NCBI RefSeq assembly: GCF_009911795.1
Contig: NZ_CP047898.1
Span: 806,001 to 870,000, forward strand
Source of the DNA: Pseudarthrobacter psychrotolerans
GTDB lineage: Bacteria > Actinomycetota > Actinomycetes > Actinomycetales > Micrococcaceae
Direction: 5' to 3'
DNA: 64,000 nt
In this document: in pieces, positions 25,519 to 34,689 of the stretch
Layout: every line of letters begins with the position of its first letter
Numbering within the stretch: position 1 is the stretch's first letter
Translations under genes and position numbers: made by a program
Notes under the pieces: model-generated
Seen by the model: the letters and a program-made list of their open reading frames with translations, nothing else
Database searches by the model: none
Told to the model about the DNA's origin: nothing

Positions 25519-26334
25519 TCACTTGCTCCTTAGGAATTCGATGCTGTGTTGGGTCCACTGGTTTTCGAGGCGGATGGTCTCCGCCTCGGAGTCCTGCCAC
25601 GGCAGCCAGTGTTCGACGATCTGGTTGATATTTCTTTGGTGGGGCTGGAATTTGGTGACCATGTACTCGTACTCGAGCAGGCCTTCGCCGAGCGGTGCGC
25701 CGGCATAGGTGAACCCGACCCAGCCGTCCTTGCGGCTGAACGCGAAGTCCTTGACGTGCATGTTCAGGACGTAAGGCGCGACGGCGTCAATCACCTCACG
25801 CGGCATCTCCAGCGCAGCGACCGTGTTGGCCGGGTCGCTGCAGATGCCGAGGTAAGGGCTGTCCACTCCGCGGATCACGTCCAGGATCCGGGAGGTGGGC
25901 ACCTGTTCGTAGGTTTCCACCGCGATCTTTACCCCGGCGGCTTGGAACTCCGGCAGGACCTCCTTGAAGATCGCCACGGCTTCCTCCGCCGTCGGGGTGT
26001 GGCCCGGGACGTTGAACATGGTCCGCAGTAAGGGCGAGCCCAGGATCCCGGCGATGTGCAGGAATTTCCGCAGGTGCTCCGCGCGGATGCCCTTGGTGCC
26101 GAGCTCCAGGGCGATGCCCAGCCGGTCAGCTGTTGCCCGGACGGCAACCAGCTCGGAGTCCGTCATGGCTTCCAGCGGGGTGTAGTCGCAGACCTGGAAG
26201 AGGTCCACGCTGAGTTCCGCGGTCCGCTCCAGCGACTGGTGGATGCTGAGCGGTTCGGCGACCTTGTCCGAGAGCTGCCAGAAGAAGGCGTAGCTGCTCA
26301 GGCCGATCCGTGAGCCCTGGCCGGTGGCGTTCAT
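25519..26334 (-). CDS. oiaC: Xylose-isomerase-like TIM barrel protein, probable 3-oxo-isoapionate decarboxylase
   Basis: 271 residues of the sugar phosphate isomerase/epimerase family (AP endonuclease 2 fold). Metal ligands are suggested by AVETYEQVPT (Glu), LGICSDPANT (Asp), LNMHVKDFAF (His, Asp) and the late GEGLLEYEYM (Glu). The family includes OiaC, which decarboxylates 3-oxo-isoapionate to L-erythrulose. Here it lies exactly between an ApnO-like gene and the L-erythrulose enzymes, which supports that reaction. Start ATG at 26334 overlaps the LerI stop (ATGA). Without the context it would be called only a sugar phosphate isomerase/epimerase. Confidence 0.7.
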   Translation of the reverse strand: MNATGQGSRIGLSSYAFFWQLSDKVAEPLSIHQSLERTAELSVDLFQVCDYTPLEAMTDSELVAVRATADRLGIALELGTKGIRAEHLRKFLHIAGILGSPLLRTMFNVPGHTPTAEEAVAIFKEVLPEFQAAGVKIAVETYEQVPTSRILDVIRGVDSPYLGICSDPANTVAALEMPREVIDAVAPYVLNMHVKDFAFSRKDGWVGFTYAGAPLGEGLLEYEYMVTKFQPHQRNINQIVEHWLPWQDSEAETIRLENQWTQHSIEFLRSK

Positions 26335-27149
26335 ACCGTCGCCTCCGCTGCTGCCAGCCACGCGGTCGTCTCGTCCAGGATGGTCTTCAGCGCCTTCGGA
26401 TCGTGGGCGAAGCGGCCCAGGAACAGGCCGGCGACGGCGGAGTCCAGCCTGGTGATCAGGCCGGGTCCGGCGCTGCCGCCGTAGATCACGCGGCTGTCGG
26501 CCTGGCCGGGCAGGGTGCGCAGGTGCGCGTCCAGCCCGGTGATGACGGCGCTGATGTATTCCGGGGTTGCGGGTGCCGGGGCGCCGATGGCCCATTGCGG
26601 CTCGTAGGCCACGATGGTCCGGCCTGCGGGTCCCAGCGACTGGGCACGGTTGAGGGCGGCGTCGATCTCGGCAGTGCACTGCGCGACAGCCTCTTCCGGC
26701 GAACCGGCGTGCAGCTCCCCGACGCACAGAACCGGCGTGAGGCCGTTGCGGTAGGCGGCGGCGGTCTTCAGCCCGATGACCGTGTCATCTTCGCCAAAGA
26801 TCCGGCGGCGTTCGGCGTGGCCCACCTCGGCGTACCGTCCGCCGAGCTCGGCCACGGTCTTGCCGCCGACTTCACCGGTGAACGAGCCTTCGTCTTCCCA
26901 GAAGATGTCCTGGGCGCCCGCGGCGGCTCCTGCAGTGCCCAGGATGCGGGCAGCTTCGGGAAGCACCGGGAGGGTGGGCAGGACGAACAGCTCGATGTCC
27001 CCGCTCTGGATGGCCGGGTGCGCGAACGCGATGCCAGCCACGTCGCGGCAGTAATCAACCGAACGCTGGTAGCCGAAGTACATCTTCAGGCTGACGCCGA
27101 TGATGGCTTTCGGTTTTGTCGCTGTCTTAGCAGGAAGTGACACCCTCAT
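26331..27149 (-). CDS. lerI: Triose-phosphate isomerase family protein, probable L-erythrulose 1-phosphate isomerase
   Basis: 272 residues with the complete triose-phosphate isomerase catalytic set: Lys in [10 protein letters not shown], His in [13 protein letters not shown] and Glu in [10 protein letters not shown], plus phosphate loop [10 protein letters not shown]. The housekeeping tpiA lies in the gap-pgk operon of actinobacteria, so this is a specialised paralogue. LerI/EryH-type paralogues convert L-erythrulose 1-phosphate to D-erythrulose 4-phosphate. The start overlaps the RpiB-like gene by 23 bp, and the stop overlaps OiaC, so the genes are tightly coupled. Confidence 0.85.
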   Translation of the reverse strand: MRVSLPAKTATKPKAIIGVSLKMYFGYQRSVDYCRDVAGIAFAHPAIQSGDIELFVLPTLPVLPEAARILGTAGAAAGAQDIFWEDEGSFTGEVGGKTVAELGGRYAEVGHAERRRIFGEDDTVIGLKTAAAYRNGLTPVLCVGELHAGSPEEAVAQCTAEIDAALNRAQSLGPAGRTIVAYEPQWAIGAPAPATPEYISAVITGLDAHLRTLPGQADSRVIYGGSAGPGLITRLDSAVAGLFLGRFAHDPKALKTILDETTAWLAAAEATV

Positions 27150-27597
27150 AGTCCTTAATCAGTGTGACTTTCTCGGCCGAAGCGGAGGTTTCGTCGAAGG
27201 TGTAGGTGAGCCATTCCTTGGCGAGGCGGCGTGCCAGTTCCAGGCCGACGACGCGCTGGCCGAAGGTGAGGACCTGGACGTTGTTGCTCAGGATGGAGCG
27301 TTCAACGGAGTAGCTGTCGTGCGCGGTGACGGCGCGGATGCCGGCGACCTTGTTCGCGGCGATGGCTACGCCGAGCCCGGTGCCGCAGACCAGCAGGGCA
27401 CGGTCGGCCTTGCCGGCGGCGATGAGTTCGGCGGCCGTGATGGCCACGGACGGGTAAGGGGTGTGGCTCGTGGCATCCACTCCCACATCGGTCACGGATT
27501 CAACCAGGTCGGAGGCCTCCAGGTCAGCCTTGAGGGCTTCCTTGTAGTCGAATCCGGCGTCGTCGGCTCCGATGACCAGGCGCAGTTTGGCGCTCAT
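27127..27597 (-). CDS. derI: RpiB-family sugar phosphate isomerase, probable D-erythrulose 4-phosphate isomerase
   Basis: 156 residues from ATG 27597. RpiB/LacAB fold with [26 protein letters not shown], and the active-site Cys in [20 protein letters not shown] followed by [14 protein letters not shown]. Interconverts a ketose and aldose phosphate; in tetrose pathways DerI/EryI makes D-erythrose 4-phosphate from D-erythrulose 4-phosphate. The start overlaps the kinase stop by 4 bp (ATGA). A longer in-frame start at 27831 lies within the kinase gene and gives nonsense, so it is rejected. Confidence 0.87.
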   Translation of the reverse strand: MSAKLRLVIGADDAGFDYKEALKADLEASDLVESVTDVGVDATSHTPYPSVAITAAELIAAGKADRALLVCGTGLGVAIAANKVAGIRAVTAHDSYSVERSILSNNVQVLTFGQRVVGLELARRLAKEWLTYTFDETSASAEKVTLIKDYEGVTSC

Positions 27598-29393
27598 GCG
27601 TTCTCCTTGACTGAGTTGTTGAGGACTGTGTTGTTGCTGGGGGTGTTCCCGGCGGGGGATTTCTCGCCGAAGGTGTTGTGGATGGCCCGGACGATCAGGG
27701 CCATGGAGACCGCTCCGGCGTCCGGGGTGCCGAGGCTCTTCTCGGCGTGCGGCCGGGCGCGGCCCATGAGGGGCAGCAGCGCGGCGGTATCGTCGGCGGC
27801 CTGCTGCGCAACGGTCGCGGCGGCGCCCCACGCGTCGGTGAGGGACTGCCCGGCGTGCACGCCGGCTGCCAACGCGTCGCGGAACGGGACCAGGACGTCC
27901 ACCAGGGTCTTGTCCCCGGGCTTGGCCTTGCCAAAGTCCATGATCGCGGACGCGGCGCCGGCGACTCCGGCGGCGACAGCTCCGGCGTCGGGGGCTTTGG
28001 TGTCCCCGACCGCGTCACCGACGGCCCGCAGGGCCATGCCCCAGAGAGCGCCGGACGTGCCGCCTGCTTTGTCGGACCAGGCGTCCGCGGCGAAGTGCAG
28101 CGTGGTGGCGGCACCTGCGCCGCGGGCGACGGCGTCAGTTGCGGCCTCGACGGCGGCGCGGACGCCGCGTTCCATGCCGATGCCGTGGTCACCGTCGCCG
28201 GCGATCGCATCGATCCGGCCCAGTTCGTCGGCGTTGGCGTCCACCACGGTCCTCGCCGCGCCGAGCGCGGCGAGGACACGGACGGCACCCGCGCGGGACT
28301 CCGCCGTCGCGTCAGGAATGGAACGTTCGACGTCGGCCAGCTCGCCGCCGTCGGAAGCGTCCAGTGCCGCCGCCGTCACGGCGCCGCGGCGGAAAGCCGG
28401 CGCGTCGGCCGGGGCGTTCCAGTGCGTCTCTAATTCGTCGTCGAGCCAGAACAGGGTGAGGGACGTGCCGGCCATGTCGAAGCTGGTCACCAGTTCGCCC
28501 ACCTGCGGGTCCACGGCTTCCAGGCCGGCCTCGGCCAGGAGCTGGGCCACGCGGCGGTAGACCACGAAGAGTTCCTCGTACTTCACGCTGCCCAGGCCGT
28601 TCAGGATGGGGACCACGCGCGGTCGGGCAGAAGCGCCGCTGGTCTCCAAACCGTCAGGGACTTCGGTGAGGAGCTTGGCAACCAGCAACTCGGCGAGCTC
28701 ATCCGCCGTCGGGATCTCCGTCTCGCCGATGCCGGGTTCGCCGTGGATGCCCATGCCCACGGCCATCCGGCCCTCGGGGACGGAGAAAAGGGGGTGGTCG
28801 GCGCCCGGCAGGGTGCAGCCGGTGAAGGCCACGCCGAAGGAACGGGTGCGGTCGTTGGCGCGCTCGGCGATGGCGACGACGTCGTCCATGGAGTAGCCGG
28901 CTTCCGCTGCGGCGGCGGCCACCTTGAAGACGGTCAGGTCTCCGGCAATGCCGCGGCGTTTGGTGCGTTCGGCCAGCGGGGCGGAGGAGACGTCGTCGGT
29001 GACGGCGATGCTGCGGCAGTCAATGCCTTCCTTGCGGAGGCGGTCCTGGGCCTGGTTGAAGTGCAGGACATCACCGGCGTAGTTGCCGTAGCCCAGCAGC
29101 ACGCCGGCGCCGTTGTTGGCGGCAATCGACACGTTGTAGACCTGCTGCGCCGAGGGGGACGCGAAGAGGTTGCCCATGGCGGCGCCGTGCGCCAGGCCCT
29201 GTCCCACCAGGCCGGCGAATGCCGGGTAGTGGCCGGAGCCTCCGCCGATCACCAGGGCCACCGTGTCCGGGGTGCTCTTGGTGTTGCGGACCACGCCGCC
29301 CGAGACACGCTTCACCCAGCGGCCGTGGGAGGCAACAAAGCCTTCGATCATCTCGTCAGCGAAGGCTGCTGGTTCATTGAAAAGGCGTGTCAT
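27594..29393 (-). CDS. lerK: Dihydroxyacetone kinase family protein (DhaK-DhaL), probable L-erythrulose kinase
   Basis: 599 residues containing both halves of ATP-dependent dihydroxyacetone kinases. Residues 1-330 are DhaK with [20 protein letters not shown] and the covalent substrate His region [28 protein letters not shown]. Residues about 370-580 are DhaL with [16 protein letters not shown] (three Asp that bind Mg-ATP) and [12 protein letters not shown]. Glycerone, glyceraldehyde or erythrulose can be the substrate. Neighbouring LerI and DerI homologues argue for L-erythrulose 1-phosphorylation. First gene of the operon; AGGAG lies before ATG 29393. Confidence 0.87.
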   Translation of the reverse strand: MTRLFNEPAAFADEMIEGFVASHGRWVKRVSGGVVRNTKSTPDTVALVIGGGSGHYPAFAGLVGQGLAHGAAMGNLFASPSAQQVYNVSIAANNGAGVLLGYGNYAGDVLHFNQAQDRLRKEGIDCRSIAVTDDVSSAPLAERTKRRGIAGDLTVFKVAAAAAEAGYSMDDVVAIAERANDRTRSFGVAFTGCTLPGADHPLFSVPEGRMAVGMGIHGEPGIGETEIPTADELAELLVAKLLTEVPDGLETSGASARPRVVPILNGLGSVKYEELFVVYRRVAQLLAEAGLEAVDPQVGELVTSFDMAGTSLTLFWLDDELETHWNAPADAPAFRRGAVTAAALDASDGGELADVERSIPDATAESRAGAVRVLAALGAARTVVDANADELGRIDAIAGDGDHGIGMERGVRAAVEAATDAVARGAGAATTLHFAADAWSDKAGGTSGALWGMALRAVGDAVGDTKAPDAGAVAAGVAGAASAIMDFGKAKPGDKTLVDVLVPFRDALAAGVHAGQSLTDAWGAAATVAQQAADDTAALLPLMGRARPHAEKSLGTPDAGAVSMALIVRAIHNTFGEKSPAGNTPSNNTVLNNSVKENA

Positions 29394-29511
29394 GGGGAGC
29401 TCCTGGGCCTAACTGCGGGGAAGTCGGTTCGGGTGGTGCGGAGTGGGGGCGGTTGGGGAGCGGAACTCGGTCTCGGCAGGCTCCGCCACGGGATTGTTGT
29501 GTTGGTGCGGA

Positions 29512-29536
29512 GGCGTCCCCGGGTAAGGGGGACGCC
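29512..29536 (-). terminator. Hairpin after the transporter gene
   Basis: GGCGTCCCC (29512-29520) and GGGGACGCC (29528-29536) form a perfect 9-bp stem downstream of the MFS stop at 29548. No U tract is visible on the minus strand. It may limit read-through into the lerK operon. Confidence 0.4.
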
Positions 29537-29547
29537 CCCCGGGTCTG

Positions 29548-30912
29548 TTACGGCTCGGCGTGGTGGCCGGCCCCCGCAGGGTCAAGGGCTTCGGCCGGGA
29601 TGCCGTCGCTGACCTTGCCGGAGCGGCTCAGCGCCACCATGAGGATGGAGGACAGGAGCATAAAGCCGCCGACCACGAACATCGGCACCGTGTAGCTGCC
29701 GGTCAGGTCCTTGAGCCAGCCCGTGATGTACCCGGCGCTGAATCCGGCCAGGTTGCCAACGGTATTGATCAGGGCGATGCCGGCAGCGGCTGCTGCGCCG
29801 GTGAGGAACTGGGTGGGCACGGTCCAGAAGTTGGGCAGTGCCGCGAAGATCGACATGGCTGTGATGGTGATGACGGCGATCGTGGCGGCCGGCGAACCGG
29901 CGAACAGCGCCAGCGGGATGCTGAGGCCGCCGATGAGGGCCGGAAGGGCGATGTGCCAGGTCTTCACGCCGCGCTTGGTGGCGTCCTTGGACCAGAAGTA
30001 CAGGGCGAACGCCGCCGGCAGGTACGGGATGGCGGTGATGAGGCCCTTCTGGAGCACGTCGAACTTGGCGCCGTAGAGGCCTTCGAAGCCGGCAATGATG
30101 GTGGGCAGGAAGAACCCGAGGGCGTACAGGCCGTAGATGAAGCCGAAGTAGATGGCGGACAGCATCCAGACCCGGCCGTTGCCGAAGACGGTGCGGACGC
30201 TGACGTGCTTGTTGCCGGCGGTTGTCGCCTTCTTTTCCGTCTCCAGTGCGCCGGTCAGCCAGGTCTTTTCCTCGGCAGTCAGCCACTTGGCCTTGGCCGG
30301 GGAGTCAGCGAGGTAGAACCAGGCGATGATGCCGACGATGATCGCCGGAAGTGCCACGCCGAGGAACATCACGCGCCAGCCTTCAAGCCCGAAGAAGCCG
30401 TGCTGCTGGATGAGAAGGCCGGCCAGCGGGGCACCGATCACGGTGGTCAGCGGCTGGGCCAGGTAGAAGAGGGCCAGGATCTTGCTGCGGTGGCGGGACG
30501 GCACCCAGAGGCTCAGGAAGAGGATGGCACCGGGGAAGAAGCCGGCCTCGGCCACACCAAGAATGAAGCGCAGGATGTAGAGGTGCTCCACGCTGCCCAC
30601 CCAGGTGAACAGCAGGGACACAATGCCCCAGCTGACCATGATCCGGGCCAGCCAGCGGCGGGCGCCGAACTTGTGCAAGGCCAGGTTGCTGGGAATTTCC
30701 AGCAGGATGTAGCCGATGAAGAAGACGCCTGAGGCGAAGCCAAACTGGGCTGCCGAGAGGGCCAGGTCCGTATTCATGCCGTTCGGACCGGCAAAGGAAA
30801 TTGCCGTGCGGTCCAGGTAATTGATGAAGAACATCAGGGCAACGAACGGGACAAGCCGGATCGCCACTTTCCTGATTGCAGATTTTTCGACCACCGATTG
30901 TGTGGGGTCCAC
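29548..30912 (-). CDS. MFS transporter, anion:cation symporter type (sugar acid transporter)
   Basis: 454 residues from GTG at 30912, chosen because AGGAG lies 6 bases before it; an ATG at 30945 is in frame but poorly placed. Twelve helices. MFFINYLDRTAISFAGP near the start and GYILLEIPSNLALHKFGARRW are the hallmarks of ACS-family transporters for hexuronates, galactonate and other sugar acids. Its likely substrate is D-apionate or its lactone, given the flanking genes; inferred from context only. The perfect operator palindrome at 31047 lies 135 bp upstream, between it and the divergent GntR gene. Confidence 0.88.
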   Translation of the reverse strand: MDPTQSVVEKSAIRKVAIRLVPFVALMFFINYLDRTAISFAGPNGMNTDLALSAAQFGFASGVFFIGYILLEIPSNLALHKFGARRWLARIMVSWGIVSLLFTWVGSVEHLYILRFILGVAEAGFFPGAILFLSLWVPSRHRSKILALFYLAQPLTTVIGAPLAGLLIQQHGFFGLEGWRVMFLGVALPAIIVGIIAWFYLADSPAKAKWLTAEEKTWLTGALETEKKATTAGNKHVSVRTVFGNGRVWMLSAIYFGFIYGLYALGFFLPTIIAGFEGLYGAKFDVLQKGLITAIPYLPAAFALYFWSKDATKRGVKTWHIALPALIGGLSIPLALFAGSPAATIAVITITAMSIFAALPNFWTVPTQFLTGAAAAAGIALINTVGNLAGFSAGYITGWLKDLTGSYTVPMFVVGGFMLLSSILMVALSRSGKVSDGIPAEALDPAGAGHHAEP

Positions 30913-31046
30913 GTTGACTCCTAGATGTTGATGTCCCGGCCGCATCCTGCGCTGGAGGCGTGGGGCTGGTTTCGAGGCTTCGCGGCGTGGTGCTTGCCGG
31001 AGGGGCTAGGCCTGTGATCTCAACCATAGGACTTTTCGTTAAATTG

Positions 31047-31060
31047 GTCAACCGGTTGAC
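31047..31060. promoter_or_regulatory. Operator palindrome GTCAACCGGTTGAC, copy 1
   Basis: A perfect 14-bp palindrome in the divergent spacer between the MFS transporter and the GntR regulator. The same 14 bases, with a shared flanking TTGG/TTTGG on the left and T on the right, occur again at 31933, in front of the ApnL-like gene. The repeated occurrence beside a GntR/FCD gene makes it a good operator candidate. Confidence 0.75.
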
Positions 31061-31152
31061 TGCATGTAGTTTCTTGCACTGATGGTTGAGCCTGTCGAAA
31101 CCCAGGGCCCGGGCTCTCGACAAGCTCGATCACCCGGTCCGGTTGCTACGCT

Positions 31153-31902
31153 GTGACTGTGTCCCTAAATTCCGCCGCCTCGACGGCCAAAATCAGCGCA
31201 GCTCTTGGTTCCATGGGACAGGGCTCTGTCGTATCCGAGGTGGCCGAAAGGCTGATGGCCTACTTCACCAGCGGTGACATCGCCGCCGGAACCCGGCTTC
31301 CCGCCGAACGCCAGCTGGCGGCTTCGCTCGGCGTCGGACGTTCAGCGGTGCGCGAAGCGCTGGCCGCGTTGGAAATCCTGGGCATCGTCATCGTGCGCCC
31401 GGGGTCGGGAACCTACCTGCGCGACGGCGTCTCCGAACTCCTGCCGCGGACCCTCAGCTGGGGGCTCATGCTGGGGGAGCCGAGGACTCGTGAGCTGGTT
31501 GAGCTGCGGAGTGGCCTTGAAGTGCAGGCCGTGCAGCTGGCCGCGACGAGGATTACCGAAGAGGCGTTGGAGCGCATGCGCACCAACCTTGAGTCCATGG
31601 AGAGGAACCTGGGCAACCTTTCGGCCTTCGTCGAGGCTGATGCCGCCTTCCATAAGGAAATCGCTGCGGGCTCGGGAAACCAGGTGCTTCAGGAGCTGCT
31701 GCAAAGCATCCGGTCCCTGCTGCGGATCTGGGTGGACCGGGCGCTGACCGACGAGGGGCACGCTGCGGCCGCCCTGAAGGAACATGCCGAGATCTTTGCT
31801 GCCCTTCAGGCCCGTGATGCCGGGGCGGCCACCGTCACCATGCATTTGCACATGGAGACCGCTTCACGGCGTCTGCTCGTTGGCTTCGACGCGGCGCAGT
31901 AG
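31153..31902 (+). CDS. GntR-family regulator, FCD subfamily
   Basis: 249 residues from GTG 31153. Winged helix at about residues 24-90 (VSEVAERLMAYFTSGDIAAG, LPAERQLAASLGVGRSAVRE), then an FCD domain with RELVELRSGLEVQAVQLAAT, EADAAFHKEIAAGSGNQVL and LKEHAEIFAALQARD. Divergent from the sugar acid transporter and upstream of the ApnL-like gene. The perfect palindrome GTCAACCGGTTGAC flanks it on both sides, so it probably autoregulates and represses transporter and lactonase until a pathway sugar acid binds. Confidence 0.92.
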   Translation: MTVSLNSAASTAKISAALGSMGQGSVVSEVAERLMAYFTSGDIAAGTRLPAERQLAASLGVGRSAVREALAALEILGIVIVRPGSGTYLRDGVSELLPRTLSWGLMLGEPRTRELVELRSGLEVQAVQLAATRITEEALERMRTNLESMERNLGNLSAFVEADAAFHKEIAAGSGNQVLQELLQSIRSLLRIWVDRALTDEGHAAAALKEHAEIFAALQARDAGAATVTMHLHMETASRRLLVGFDAAQ

Positions 31903-31932
31903 TTGGCGCCAACCAACGCTAGTCCACTTTTG

Positions 31933-31946
31933 GTCAACCGGTTGAC
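31933..31946. promoter_or_regulatory. Operator palindrome GTCAACCGGTTGAC, copy 2
   Basis: Identical to the site at 31047. It lies 31 bp after the GntR stop and 120 bp before the GTG start of the ApnL-like gene, so it probably controls that gene. Confidence 0.72.
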
Positions 31947-32066
31947 TTGTAGTGGGATGTAATTCCATAATCGGAGATGGCCTGACTCATGGGCCGTCTT
32001 TGAGTTTGCACTAGCCAAGCCGGATACCCGGGCCATAGCAGCCCCGGGCCGGCGGAGAGCAGCGAT

Positions 32067-34117
32067 GTGTCTTTCCAGCCCCTTCCGGATGACGAACCCG
32101 GCCTGTCCCGCCTTGGGATTTCACGCCCCGGTCCCGAAAATCTGGCACCCTCCCGCCTGGCACCCTCCCGCCTGGCACCCTCCCGCCTGGCACCCTCCCG
32201 CCTGGCACCCTCCCGCCTGGCACCCGACCGCCGGGCCCTGTCCGCGGGACCATGGTCTGCCGAGCTTGTCGGCGACGAACTTGCCCACATCAGCTACCTT
32301 GGGCGTCCCGTGCTGCGGGCGGTCAAAGCCGTGGTCCGGGACCAGGATTGGCGTACGCCGCAGCCGGCCGTCCGCACCCTTGAGGTCACCCAGGACAACG
32401 GGCTCCTGCAGGCGCGGTGGACCGTCCGCTTTGCCGGCCACGGCGTCGAGTACGACGGCTTCCTGACGGCAGACTTCACCCCTGCGGCCGTGGAGATTGC
32501 GTTCGAGGGTACAGCCGTCCATACGTTCCGCAGCAACAGGATCGGCCTGGTGGTGCTCCACCCGCCTGGCGACGCCGGAAGGGACGTCACCGTGGAACAT
32601 CCCGACGGCGGCAGCACTGCCGCTCAGTTCCCGAACGACATCAGTCCGCACCAGCCGTTCATGGACATCGCGGCCCTCGAATGGGCCGACGCCGACGCCG
32701 GCACCGCCTTCCGCCTGTCGTTCACCGGCGATGTCTTCGAAACCGAAGACCAGCGCAACTGGACCGACGGTTCCTTCAAGACCTACAGCACACCGCTGGC
32801 ACGGCCGTTCCCGGTGGACGTCGCGGCCGGAGACGCCGTGCGGCAAGCGGTGCGCCTGGAGGCCGCCATTATGGACGCCGGCACCGTGGACGCCGCCATT
32901 GTGGATGCCGGCTCCCTGGAATCGCAGGAGTCTACGGGAGCGGCCGCAGGCACGTCCGCAGGCCGTTTCGCCGCCGGAGCGAACGGCACCCCCACACGGA
33001 TTGCCGCCAGCCTCGGCCCTGCGGCCGCCCGCGTTCCCCGGCTGGCCGTGGGGCAGGACCCCGGGCCGGAGTGCTTCCCCCGATGACCGGACTGGATGCG
33101 GTCCTGGTGGAACTCGTTGAAGAGCCTGGCGACACGCCCTGGTCCGGCTGGGCTGCCCGGCTGCAGGCCGCCGCGGAGGAGGCTGCCGTCCACGGTGCGG
33201 GTCTGGACATCCGGGCCGTTGCCGCGGACTCCGGTGCGCTGGCGGCGGAGCTCGCCCCGTACCTTTCCCAGGCCAAGCGGCTGGCGGTATTCCACCCGTC
33301 CAGCCACCTCACCGAACCGGGCAGCTGGCCGGAACTGAAGTCCTCACTTCGTACCGCCGGTTTCCGCGGAGAGCTCCTTGCCGGTGTCCGTTCGCACTTC
33401 ACGGAACTCAACCGCAACAGCGGCCGCACGCCGTCGGACTCGGATGCCCTGACCTTCAGCATCACGCCACAGATGCACAGCACCGAGACCGCGCACATCA
33501 TCGACACCGTGCCCATGCAGCGGCTGGTGGCGCAGAACGCACTCCGGCTGGGCGGCGGAAGGCCCGTGCATGTGGGGCCGGTGACCCTGCTGCCGCGTTT
33601 CAATGCCGTCTCCACGTCCGGCGAAGCCCCCGAGGCCGCAGCGGATGAACTCCAGCCGGAACCATTTGCTGCGGCCTGGACCCTGGCGAGCATCGATGCG
33701 CTCACCCTGGACGGAGTGGAATCGGTCACCTACTTCGAAGCCTTCGGCCCGAGGGGAATTTCCGACGCCGGCGGCCGGCTCAATCCTGCCGGCGAACTCC
33801 TGAAGGAGCTCGCCGCGCTCCGGGGCAGCGCCGTGTTGTCGGTCCAGGGCGAGGGGCGATCTTCACTGACCCTCTATCCCGTGGTGTCATCCTCCGGGCT
33901 GGCCCTTTTTGCCGGAAATCTCTCTGCATCCGCCCTGGAGGTGGAGGTGCGGCTCCCGGAAGGCACCGCCGCCGCTGACGGCAAATGCACGGTTTTCGGG
34001 CAGGACCGGGGTTCGGCCATTCGCTTCATAGCCAACAACGACGGCGGGAAGGCCGCGGGGCGGCTCACCCTGGGACCCTGGTCCGCCGGCGTCGTCCGCT
34101 TTCCTGCCACCCGCTGA
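32067..34117 (+). pseudogene. apnL: Probable D-apionate lactonase, one-base frameshift
   Basis: Two frames. The first (from GTG 32067, GGAG upstream) encodes a repeat-rich N-terminus and a beta-rich domain ending near RNWTDGSFKTYSTPLARPFP. The second (from about 33083) gives MTGLDAVLVELVEEPGDTPW, a barrel-like region with SITPQMHSTETAHIIDTVPM and a C-terminal beta domain ending at 34117. Adding one C to the run 33077-33081 joins them into 683 residues. The three-part layout and the NWTDGSFKTY motif match my memory of ApnL proteins, which open D-apionolactone to D-apionate. Presence in this cluster supports the name. No alternative glycosidase motif was seen. Residues about 265-300 contain a low-complexity insert with repeated DAAI and DAG. 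Confidence 0.65.
32142..32231 (+). repeat. Six tandem 15-bp units at the start of the ApnL-like gene
   Basis: CTGGCACCCTCCCGC occurs five times perfectly (32142-32216) and once with two changes (32217-32231). The unit length keeps the frame and encodes Leu-Ala-Pro-Ser-Arg. It sits in a disordered N-terminal stretch before the first conserved strand. Confidence 0.95.
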
Positions 34118-34123
34118 ACCGCT

Positions 34124-34515
34124 GTGCCGTTGAGCCGCGGACCATACTTTGCGCCCTCCAAGGATGGCGTCACGCCAACGAAAGGCATGTCCACGGACTC
34201 GTTGTCCAGCAGCCATTGCACTTGCAGGCCATCCATCAGGGCCGCGAGTTGGCGGGCCGCGGCGGCGGGAACGATGTCCGGCCGAAGCTGGCTGGGCCGC
34301 TGCATCTCCGCGAAGGCCTCGGTCGTGGTGCCGCGCACTCACGCGTAGCGCCGCTGGAAGTAGCCGTGGGCCGGGTGGTCAGGGGGTCTTCGGCCTCGGC
34401 TGACAATACGCAGGAGAGGCGACGAGGCGGGGGATGGTGGTGTTGTAATGCGTGAGCTCCACCAGGCCGCGCAGCATGTCGATCCCCTTGGTGGTCAGGG
34501 ACCGCGTGCGCGGAT
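34124..34515 (-). pseudogene. TetR-family regulator remnant (C-terminal ligand domain)
   Basis: The minus strand carries, in three frames, LTTKGIDMLRGLVELTHYNT, then LSCVLSAEAEDP, then DHPAHGYFQRRYA, a TGA where Trp is expected, and RGTTTEAFAEMQ...ARQLAALMDGLQVQWLLDNE. These pieces in this order form the effector domain of TetR regulators related to those found next to glycoside hydrolase genes. The DNA-binding N-terminus is absent and the C-terminus breaks off after SVDM into unrelated codons. With two frame changes, a nonsense codon and both ends missing, this is a true pseudogene. Confidence 0.65.
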
Positions 34516-34539
34516 ACGCTGCCCGGCACGGCCCGGCAC

Positions 34540-34617
34540 GGCACGGTGACGGGGCGGGTCCGGGTGGAGCTTCCCGGCCGGCAGTTCATCGCTGTCAGGA
34601 TCCGCGCCGTTAGCTGA
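34540..34617 (+). pseudogene. Unidentified C-terminal remnant, hydrolase-like beta strands
   Basis: A plus-strand frame ends GTVTGRVRVELPGRQFIAVR and then IRAVS with TGA at 34615. The alternating hydrophobic pattern resembles the last beta strands of a glycoside hydrolase accessory domain, but the fragment is too short to assign. It lies where the TetR remnant loses its N-terminus, so this is probably a deletion junction. Confidence 0.25.
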
Positions 34618-34689
34618 CCGGGGTTCCGTCCGGATCGGAACTAGACTCCCTCGGGTACGCAATTGCACTCAATGGAGAGGTAGTCCACT

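Noticed and set aside
32142..32231. CRISPR-like or integron-like repeat array
   Set aside because: Contiguous 15-bp coding repeats without spacers.
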